Part shown: one piece after another, positions 21,736 to 27,612 of the stretch
Layout of the letters: every line of letters starts with the position of its first letter
Numbering within the stretch: position 1 is the first letter of the stretch
NCBI GenBank assembly: GCA_944324625.1
Contig: CALUWZ010000002.1
Coordinates: forward strand, 1 to 27,612
DNA: 27,612 bases
Direction: 5' to 3'
Source: an uncultured Mailhella sp.
GTDB lineage: Bacteria; Desulfobacterota; Desulfovibrionia; Desulfovibrionales; Desulfovibrionaceae
Notes under the pieces: generated by a model
Seen by the model: the letters and a program-made list of their open reading frames with translations, nothing else
Databases searched by the model: none
Told to the model about the DNA's origin: nothing
Program-made: the position numbers and the translations under genes

Positions 21736-23358
21736 TTATTCGGCAAAGTTAATGGCATTTGTGTTTATATTTGCGGTGTCAAGCGGATAGGATGTAATAA
21801 AGGTTCTGATTTTGCTTGCACCGAGTGTGCCGGGATAGGTGTTTACGTTAATAACAAGGTCAAGCACGCCGTCATTATTGGGGTCGGCAATTTTTACGTC
21901 GGTAATGGTGCCTTTGATGCGGCGGGTTTTCCACAAAAGGTTGGTTCCCACGCCGTCCCAGATAAGGGCGTGCACTTCGCTTTGGGCATAGTTGCGGTAG
22001 TTGTTGAGCATGCCTGCGGCAATACTCAGCGGCTTTGACATGATAAGTTCATAACGGCCGTCATTGTCAAGGTCTGTAACGTTAATGGCGTTCGGCACAT
22101 AATGGTAAAGCAGGTCGATTTTGCCTTCTTTTGAGGCAAAGCCGCCGATATCACGGGTGGTTGCCACGCGGTTGGCCGTGCTTGCGTAGTATTCTTCGGT
22201 TTTGGAAAGGATTTTGCCTTTTGAGTCAAAGATATTCAGACGGTCTTGGTCGTCAATGACGGCAATAACGTCACCTGAATCTTGGGAAGATGGAACCCAT
22301 GTAAAGTTGAAAACGTCTGCTTTGCCCGGCAGGAGGCTGAGGTTGGAGCCTTTGCTTACGGATTTGCCGTCAAAATTCATTCTGAAAACGGCACCTTTGA
22401 CAAAACGGGTGGCATCGGAATTTTGTCCGACGAGCTCAGGTTCGCCGTAAGCGCTGGTTTTGGTGACGTTGAGGTAATAGCGCGTATTGGTGATTTCTTG
22501 GAACTGCTTGCCGTTGAACAGGAAAATATAGCTTCTGGCATCGTTGTTCGCTTCGTCATTGGTGGCGACAACGATATAATTTTTTCCTTTGTACGGAAGG
22601 ACGCTCATTCTGAGGATATTGGCGGAGGAGTAAATGTTTTTGCGGGCAAGTTCTTTCAGCTGGTTGTTGCTGTATGTATACATTATGATATCATTGCTGC
22701 TGCCGAGCAAAACTTCGTTGAATCCGTTGCCGTCAAAATCGGCGATCTGCATGCCCACAGATTCGTAAGGAAGGGTTTGGGAGCGGCTTTTGTTTTCGTC
22801 AACGCCCTGATAGCGAAGTTCCGGGTTGAGATAGCTTGCGCTCGGAGCGCCTGTTTCCGCATTGATAAAGGAAGAGTTTTTGGCCTGAGGCACGGCAGCG
22901 GAAGATACGGCACCGCCTGTTTTGAAAACTTCCTGATTGATGCTGCCGGCAACGGAATTGACGCTGGCAAGCAGGTTGTTGACATTGTTTTGGGAAGATT
23001 TCTGCCAATAAAAATTGTTTTCGCCTACTACGCTGATATCAAGGCTGGCATTGTCGCCAATGACGTTGACAGTGCCGTAAACAAGGTAATCAGCCTTATG
23101 TTTTTTGCGAAGTTCCTGTGCTTTCTGCTGATTTTGCGGGGCAGCGGCGGAAGCGAGGCTGTCTTGGCCTGCAACGGGTTCATTGGTGCCTGCCGTGAAG
23201 AGGCGTGAACTCAGCATGGGCGGAATGGCATTTTTTAAATATTGGTAACTGTCGGAACCGTTTACCTGAAACGGAGCAACGGCGTAATTGGCCGCAAAAG
23301 CATCCTGTGCCATGACAAAAAGGCCGAGCACTGCGGCGGCTAAAACAGAAATACGCAT
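21736..23358 (-). CDS. Secreted FG-GAP/VCBS repeat protein
   Basis: 540 aa from the ATG at 23358 with AGGAGA; the upstream extension is rejected because it removes the signal peptide. MRISVLAAAVLGLFVMAQDAFA is a signal peptide, cleaved before ANYA. An N-terminal domain (YAVAPFQVNGSDSYQYLKNAIPPMLSSRLF, then KADYLVYGTVNVIGDNASLDISVV) resembles TolB/CsgG-like outer-membrane-associated domains. The rest has calcium-loop FG-GAP-like repeats: DFDGNGFNEVLLG, DLDNDGRYELIMS and DPNNDGVLDLVINV, suggesting a beta-propeller. Likely periplasmic or outer-membrane-bound; function unknown. Candidate promoter at 23419-23447. Confidence 0.8.
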   Translation of the reverse strand: MRISVLAAAVLGLFVMAQDAFAANYAVAPFQVNGSDSYQYLKNAIPPMLSSRLFTAGTNEPVAGQDSLASAAAPQNQQKAQELRKKHKADYLVYGTVNVIGDNASLDISVVGENNFYWQKSSQNNVNNLLASVNSVAGSINQEVFKTGGAVSSAAVPQAKNSSFINAETGAPSASYLNPELRYQGVDENKSRSQTLPYESVGMQIADFDGNGFNEVLLGSSNDIIMYTYSNNQLKELARKNIYSSANILRMSVLPYKGKNYIVVATNDEANNDARSYIFLFNGKQFQEITNTRYYLNVTKTSAYGEPELVGQNSDATRFVKGAVFRMNFDGKSVSKGSNLSLLPGKADVFNFTWVPSSQDSGDVIAVIDDQDRLNIFDSKGKILSKTEEYYASTANRVATTRDIGGFASKEGKIDLLYHYVPNAINVTDLDNDGRYELIMSKPLSIAAGMLNNYRNYAQSEVHALIWDGVGTNLLWKTRRIKGTITDVKIADPNNDGVLDLVINVNTYPGTLGASKIRTFITSYPLDTANINTNAINFAE

Positions 23359-23418
23359 ATATTCTCCTGTATGAAAAATTTTCCGGTTTTCTTTTTCTTG
23401 TCTTAACAAGATTTTCAA

Positions 23419-23447
23419 CTTATATCTTGTTTTTATGAATGTTGCAA
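23419..23447 (-). promoter_or_regulatory. Candidate promoter of the FG-GAP protein gene
   Basis: On the minus strand TTGCAA, 17 bases, TATAAG, about 60 bases before the ATG at 23358, in the divergent gap with the methyltransferase gene. Confidence 0.45.
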
Positions 23448-23469
23448 GCAATAGGATACAGGGATTTTT

Positions 23470-24714
23470 ATGAAAGAATACAAGCGTTCGTTTCGTTTTG
23501 TGTGCACGGGCGAAGAACGGGCAAAAGCAGAAGAAATGCTCAGGCAGCAGGGGTTTTCTTGGGAGCAGGAAGAATTTTTTTCTGCGTCCTGCCGTTTAAC
23601 GGAAGAACCGTTTCCTTTGGGAAATTCTTTGCCGGGCTTTTTCGGCCTTATTTATATTCAGGACAGGGCATCCATGCTTCCGCCCGTTGCCCTTATGCCC
23701 GAAAAAGGGGCTTTGGTGCTTGACATGTGTGCAAGTCCGGGCAGCAAAACAGGCCAGCTTGCCCAAATTGTGGGAGAAAGCGGTTTTGTGCTCGGCAACG
23801 AGGTTTCTCCGTCCCGCCTTGCGACTCTGCGCAGGAATCTGCAGCAAATGGGGCTTTTTCAGACGGCGTCCTGCTGTTTTGAAGGACAGCATATAGCCCT
23901 GCCTGACGGTTTCTGTGACTATATTCAGCTTGATCCGCCCTGCAGCGGCTGGGGAACCATAGAAAAAAATCCCAAAGTTATGGATATGTGGAAAGAGGAA
24001 AAAACACTTCCTCTTGTCAGCCTGCAGAAAGAACTTCTGAAAAAAGCCGCACGCCTGCTCAAGCCCGGCGGAACGGTTGTTTATTCCACTTGTACCACAA
24101 ATATCGAAGAAAATGAACAGCAGGTGCGTTTTGCCGCGGAAGAGCTCGGCTTGGAATTGGAAAAACTGCCTGCTTTACCTGAATTTGTCATGGATGAACC
24201 CATGCTCGGCATGGACGGTGTGTGGCGCCTTTCCCCCCGAATCGGCGATACGCAGGGCTTTTTTGTGGCGCGGCTGAAAAAAGGCGGTCATGGAGAAATT
24301 TATGCGGGCGAGGAAAAAGCATGGGGTGAGCCTTTGTCTTCCAAATATGTGCAGGAGCTCGGCATCGGTTCGGAATATTTGGCATACGGCGATGTAGCCG
24401 TATTTAAGGACAGCGTGCATTTTGTGCCCAAGCAGGCAAAAATGCTTCCGCAGAATTTTCCGTGGCAGGGCATGTATATGGGCAAGGCGGGAAAATCCAA
24501 GGAAGTGCAGCTTTCGCCCCGCGTGCGCATGGCAGGGGATTTGCCGCGCATGAATTTTGAGGGCAGGGACGGTCTTGAGAAAATCAAAGGCCTGCTTTCA
24601 GGACAAAGCTATTCCTGCGAGTATAAAGAAAAAAGCGTGCTTCTTGCGTGGGAGGGGCTTGTGCTCGGCCGTCTGAAGGTAAAAAACAAACGGCTTGTGT
24701 GGTCAGAACGCTGA
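23470..24714 (+). CDS. RsmB/RsmF-family RNA m5C methyltransferase
   Basis: SAM-dependent cytosine-5 methyltransferase acting on rRNA or tRNA. 414 aa. SAM site LDMCASPGSKTGQL (84-97), PPCSG with helper cysteine C158 and YSTCTT with nucleophile cysteine C208 are complete. The N-terminus is short, without the NusB domain of RsmB. The C-terminal 150 residues (FFVARLKK followed by WGEPLSSKYVQELGI and a final LLAWEGLVLGRLKVKNKRLV) resemble the PUA-like tail of RsmF/YebU. The closest characterised type is thus RsmF-like, but the exact target base cannot be told. The ribosome site is weak (CAGGGA). Confidence 0.9.
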   Translation: MKEYKRSFRFVCTGEERAKAEEMLRQQGFSWEQEEFFSASCRLTEEPFPLGNSLPGFFGLIYIQDRASMLPPVALMPEKGALVLDMCASPGSKTGQLAQIVGESGFVLGNEVSPSRLATLRRNLQQMGLFQTASCCFEGQHIALPDGFCDYIQLDPPCSGWGTIEKNPKVMDMWKEEKTLPLVSLQKELLKKAARLLKPGGTVVYSTCTTNIEENEQQVRFAAEELGLELEKLPALPEFVMDEPMLGMDGVWRLSPRIGDTQGFFVARLKKGGHGEIYAGEEKAWGEPLSSKYVQELGIGSEYLAYGDVAVFKDSVHFVPKQAKMLPQNFPWQGMYMGKAGKSKEVQLSPRVRMAGDLPRMNFEGRDGLEKIKGLLSGQSYSCEYKEKSVLLAWEGLVLGRLKVKNKRLVWSER

Positions 24715-24730
24715 AAAGGGAGCAATATAG

Positions 24731-24757
24731 AAAAAGCCTGCGTATGCAGGCTTTTTT
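24731..24757. terminator. Bidirectional terminator between convergent genes
   Basis: AAAAAGCCTGC, GTAT, GCAGGCTTTTTT: 17 bases after the methyltransferase stop and 15 bases past the stop of the minus-strand 120-aa gene. It has A and T runs on both sides. Confidence 0.9.
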
Positions 24758-24771
24758 GCTGTATCGCTGTT

Positions 24772-25134
24772 TTATGCCTCGGTAATGTAAAAAGGCACAA
24801 AATGCAGATCTTCGCTGTACTGGATGGTGTGGCCGATTTTCCATGTATAGTTCGCAAAACCTGCCTGCGCGGCTATTTTTTCCGCCATTTTTTTGGCGGC
24901 GATAATCGGGTGGCGTTCAAAAACAGGGGGCAGGCCCGTGGTCAGATTGCAGCGCAGGCACTGATTTGGACGGGCATGCAGTTCAAAATAAAATTTCAGG
25001 GTTTTGCCTTCTTTGCCCTGATAACTCATTTTTATGTCATAGGCGCCGTCTTCGGCATCGCCGAACAGGGCTTCAAAAAAATCATTGGTGCGCTCGGGCG
25101 GAAAGAGTTCGGTCAAAAATTCTTCGGTAAACAT
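24772..25134 (-). CDS. Conserved hypothetical protein, 120 aa
   Basis: Not assigned to a named family. AGAGGT precedes the ATG; it starts 15 bases after the DHH gene. The sequence is acidic at the N-terminus (TNDFFEALFGDAEDGAYDIKMSYQGKEGKTLKFYFELHARPNQCLRCNLTTGLPPVFERHP), with a CLRC pair at about 59-62 that could bind a metal or be redox-active. No signal peptide or membrane segment. Alternating beta-type segments suggest a small beta-rich domain. I believe similar proteins are common in Desulfovibrio, but have no function to offer. It ends the minus-strand cluster. Confidence 0.75.
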   Translation of the reverse strand: MFTEEFLTELFPPERTNDFFEALFGDAEDGAYDIKMSYQGKEGKTLKFYFELHARPNQCLRCNLTTGLPPVFERHPIIAAKKMAEKIAAQAGFANYTWKIGHTIQYSEDLHFVPFYITEA

Positions 25135-25149
25135 GAATACCTCTTGTCG

Positions 25150-26208
25150 CTATTGGGTTAATTGTTTTGCGGAGCCGTTTTGCTTGAGCGTTGCAAAAAG
25201 AATGGCCTCGATTTGTTCGTGGGTTTCTTTTTTGCGGGTTTTGCGGCGGAAATCAATGCGCAGATTTTTATTTTTGCTTTGCAGAAGCTTGAGGGGAATT
25301 TCTGCCCGAGCCAAAGCTTTGTGGCCGCCTGCGGAACCGACGTCGCTGAAGGATTTTTGGGCAAGTTCGCCGAGATTGTATCTGCTGCCGCGGAAAATAC
25401 AGATGGCTGTTTTGTCATATGTTCCTGAAACAACAATATATTTCAGTCCGTATACCCGCAGGAAGAAGTCGGCGATGACCACAAGAATGTCAGGGCTTTC
25501 CACATCGTCAAGATACGTGAACTGGCCAAGTCCGCAGGGACGCAGTTTTTCAAAGGCTTTTGAGAAATAGGGCAGCCATTCCAGAAAATATTCACTGCGC
25601 AGAATCTGCGTTAAAAGGTTTTGGTCTGCATAGCGTATCATATAGTGGTAGGCTCTTAAATCCACTTCGGTGGTCTGCCTGCCGAATGTGCCCGTATCCG
25701 TGCGTATGCCGTACTGAATGGCTGTGGCAATGTATTTTCCGGGTCTGATTTGGGCATGGTACAGGTATTCCGTCAGCATTGTGCTGGTGGCGCCGTAATC
25801 GGGGCGGACATCATAAACGTTTTCTTCCGCCAAGAGGGGCATGTTGTCTTTGTGGGGCAGGGGGTGGTGGTCAATGACAACCGAAAAGGGAATATCTTTG
25901 AACAGGGGGCTGTGATGGGGCTGAGAGTCCACAATGGCGAATTTTTGATATTTTTCCAGCATGCCCGGTTCAAAGGTGCGCATGTGGATTTTCAGCTTTT
26001 TTATCATGGCCAGATTGTCGGGACGGGTAATGGTGTTGATTCTGGCAATATGCACGCTTTTTACTTTGTAGCGCAAAAGCCGCTGCAAAGCCAAGGCGCT
26101 TGCCATGGCGTCAGGATCGGCATTGATAAGAATGAGCCAGTTCTCCGATTTATTCAGCAGACTGTAAAGTTTTGCAAGCTGATTGTTCAGCACTCGAAAA
26201 TAAGCCAT
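25150..26208 (-). CDS. DHH-family phosphoesterase (NrnA-like)
   Basis: 352 aa, AGGAG before the ATG. DHH metal motifs: INADPDAMAS (28-37), VDSQ (93-96), VIDHHP (111-116) and GIRTDTGTF; the DHHA1 RNA-binding tail has GSAGGHKALARAEI near the C-terminus. Relatives cleave oligoribonucleotides, pAp or cyclic dinucleotides. The first motif lacks the usual histidine of NrnA (HxNPDGD), with LINADPDA in its place, as in the DHH domain attached to some tRNA nucleotidyltransferases. Expected to be cytosolic. It is 17 bases after the CbiR-like gene. Confidence 0.88.
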   Translation of the reverse strand: MAYFRVLNNQLAKLYSLLNKSENWLILINADPDAMASALALQRLLRYKVKSVHIARINTITRPDNLAMIKKLKIHMRTFEPGMLEKYQKFAIVDSQPHHSPLFKDIPFSVVIDHHPLPHKDNMPLLAEENVYDVRPDYGATSTMLTEYLYHAQIRPGKYIATAIQYGIRTDTGTFGRQTTEVDLRAYHYMIRYADQNLLTQILRSEYFLEWLPYFSKAFEKLRPCGLGQFTYLDDVESPDILVVIADFFLRVYGLKYIVVSGTYDKTAICIFRGSRYNLGELAQKSFSDVGSAGGHKALARAEIPLKLLQSKNKNLRIDFRRKTRKKETHEQIEAILFATLKQNGSAKQLTQ

Positions 26209-26225
26209 AACTCCTCAGAAAATAT

Positions 26226-27053
26226 TCAGACAAAGAGTTGTTTAAAAAATGCTTGGGATTTTTCAATTTCTTCCCATGAAAAAATTTCCAAAACATGCAC
26301 GGCATGCGGAGCAGTGCTTTTAACTACCTGTATACAATAGTCCGTATGCTTTTTCAAGTGATTCAGGCCAAGATGCCTGTCTTTTCCGTATTCGGGCTTT
26401 TCGGCGTCAAAAGGGGCCGACCAGTGCACGATTTTGACTTTGTTCATGAATGCATTGCTTTCCAGACAGTTTTGCTGGCCGTATGTCAGGGCATGGGCCG
26501 CGTCAAAGCAAAGGGAGCAGTCCGTGCCGAGTATCAGCCCTTCATAATCAAAATAGGAAGCATTGCGGACATTTTCAAGACAAAGCAGACCGAGCGGAAG
26601 TTCTTTTTTCCATGTCTGCAGAAAACAGTCCAGCAGGGTTTCGGCCTGCGGAATATCCCTGTCCGGCAGATGCATGACGCAGGCGTGCGGAGCCAAGTCT
26701 TTGCAGTGTCTGAAAATTTGTATGCAGGCCTTGGCAAACTGTTCCGTGTCTTTTGCGCTTTTTGCGTGCTTCCAGCAGTCTTTCCATTCCGTCTGTTCGG
26801 AATAAACAGGATTGACAGTCAGATATTTCTGCGGATTTTCGTAAAAATCCAGCGGCACGGCATAGGGAAGGTGAATATGCCATGTTCCCTGAAATTCTTT
26901 TATCTTGTCTGTATCGGGCAGGGAGGGTTCAAAGCAGAGCAGGGCAATTTCCCCTATTTCGCCCCGGCTGTGTTTTTCTGCCAGAAAACGGACATTTTCC
27001 TGCACATCGGCAGGAATGACATAGGAGGGAACGGCAGGGACAATATTGGACAT
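26226..27053 (-). CDS. CbiR-like cobamide-remodelling phosphodiesterase
   Basis: 275 aa. It appears to be a TIM-barrel protein of the sugar-phosphate isomerase/AP-endonuclease type. Metal-ligand-like stretches are WHIHLPYA, CVMHLPD, LCLENV, CFDAAHAL, KIVHWSAP and DRHLGLNHL. The opening VPSYVIPADVQENVRFLAEKH...EIALLCFE resembles Desulfovibrio proteins annotated as CbiR, which cut cobamides to salvage the corrin ring and swap the lower ligand. This assignment is from memory and moderately sure. No corrinoid gene is adjacent. The alternative is a generic TIM-barrel isomerase. Confidence 0.55.
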   Translation of the reverse strand: MSNIVPAVPSYVIPADVQENVRFLAEKHSRGEIGEIALLCFEPSLPDTDKIKEFQGTWHIHLPYAVPLDFYENPQKYLTVNPVYSEQTEWKDCWKHAKSAKDTEQFAKACIQIFRHCKDLAPHACVMHLPDRDIPQAETLLDCFLQTWKKELPLGLLCLENVRNASYFDYEGLILGTDCSLCFDAAHALTYGQQNCLESNAFMNKVKIVHWSAPFDAEKPEYGKDRHLGLNHLKKHTDYCIQVVKSTAPHAVHVLEIFSWEEIEKSQAFFKQLFV

Positions 27054-27267
27054 ACGATTACTGCGGCAACGGGCAATTTTAATGGTGAATGTTTTTGCTG
27101 AGGGTGTGTTTTCAATTAGTTAAAAGTTTGTTTCAAGCCATACTGCGGTTATTTTAAAACCACAGCCAAAATGTGCTGCGGAAATTTTTGAAGGCTTATG
27201 ATGCGGTATCGGAAAGGAGTTCGGTTCGGGGTGAACAGCAGCGTGCCGACATGCGCAGGCGGCAGTT

Positions 27268-27612
27268 TTAATCCTCGCTGAGGGCTTTGGCCCTTTCCTT
27301 TATGGCATTGATTTTTTCTTCCGCTTCGCTGAGCTTTTCCAGTTCCTGTTCCGCTTGGATTTGAATGGCATGGAAATCCTTCAAAAGCTGAGCGGCACGT
27401 TTGCCGTCTTCGTAGACCTCCTGCGTGGCAAGCAGTTCTTCCAGTTCCGCCTGTTTGGCTAGGGTTTCTTCCATTTGCTTTTCGAGTTTTTCGTATTCAA
27501 GCTGAAGAGGCTTCAGTTCACGGGAAAGGGCGTTTCTCAGTTCTGCCTGTTCGCGTTTTATGCGTTTTTGCTCTTCGCGGGACAGATTGGTTTTTATGCT
27601 TTCCTGTTCTTG
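27268..27612 (-). CDS. ABC-F ATPase, C-terminal coiled coil (partial)
   Basis: The frame stays open from the window edge to the stop at 27268: 114 residues seen, 5' part missing. The sequence is highly charged and heptad-rich (NLSREEQKRIKREQAELRNA, then LKPLQLEYEKLEKQMEETLAKQAELEELLA and YEDGKRAAQLLKDF), the C-terminal extension typical of Uup/YheS-like ABC-F proteins, which act on ribosomes or bind DNA. An internal ATG at 27474 is not the start. The ATPase domains lie outside the window, so the subfamily is uncertain. Confidence 0.8.
   Translation of the reverse strand, partial: QEQESIKTNLSREEQKRIKREQAELRNALSRELKPLQLEYEKLEKQMEETLAKQAELEELLATQEVYEDGKRAAQLLKDFHAIQIQAEQELEKLSEAEEKINAIKERAKALSED

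Overview
The window reads as chromosome of a strictly anaerobic, sulfite-respiring member of the Desulfovibrionaceae with moderate-to-low G+C and AT-rich intergenic DNA. The gene set (taurine:pyruvate aminotransferase, alanine dehydrogenase, sulfoacetaldehyde acetyltransferase Xsc and a TRAP transporter) resembles what is reported for the mouse-gut taurine specialist Taurinivorans muris. The species assignment is from memory of gene content, not from a database comparison. No IslA/IslB glycyl-radical isethionate lyase genes (the Bilophila route) are in the window; here the C-S bond is cleaved by Xsc.

Region 1 (1-10410) is a taurine catabolic locus. From left: tpa and ald (minus strand), a sigma54-dependent PAS/AAA+ activator (minus), then divergently dctP, a fused dctQM, a small HbpS/GlcG-like protein, and xsc (plus). 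The inferred pathway is: TRAP import of taurine (or a related sulfonate); Tpa moves the amino group to pyruvate, giving sulfoacetaldehyde and alanine; Ald regenerates pyruvate, releasing ammonia and NADH; Xsc makes acetyl phosphate and sulfite, the sulfite serving as terminal electron acceptor (dsr genes not in the window). The control layer is the most striking part. There are -24/-12 promoters before ald and xsc, and a 20-bp motif (TCAAGT-N6-TGCATTGA) occurs as tandem pairs exactly 42 bp apart before xsc and in the regulator/dctP divergent region, with a further copy before ald. Strong hairpins sit between ald and tpa and between dctP and dctQM.

Region 2 (10411-13480) is about 0.9 kb without a convincing gene, ending in a very AT-rich stretch, then a TPP riboswitch with its own terminator in front of thiC, then a Nim-like flavin-binding protein gene.

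Region 3 (13477-17590) holds a minus-strand, translationally coupled trio (PHP phosphatase, membrane metallophosphoesterase, chloramphenicol acetyltransferase-like protein). It also holds a plus-strand protein that looks like a CCA-adding-enzyme relative with both active sites eroded.

Region 4 (17692-21694) is an arginine cluster on the minus strand: a DUF1844 protein and argC, then after a terminator a GNAT acetylglutamate synthase, argB and argF.

Region 5 (21706-27612) holds a secreted FG-GAP repeat protein, a divergent RNA m5C methyltransferase, and a minus-strand cluster: an ABC-F ATPase (only its C-terminal coiled coil is in the window), a CbiR-like cobamide phosphodiesterase, a DHH phosphoesterase and an unrecognised 120-aa protein. 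No tRNA, rRNA, CRISPR array, insertion sequence or phage gene was seen.
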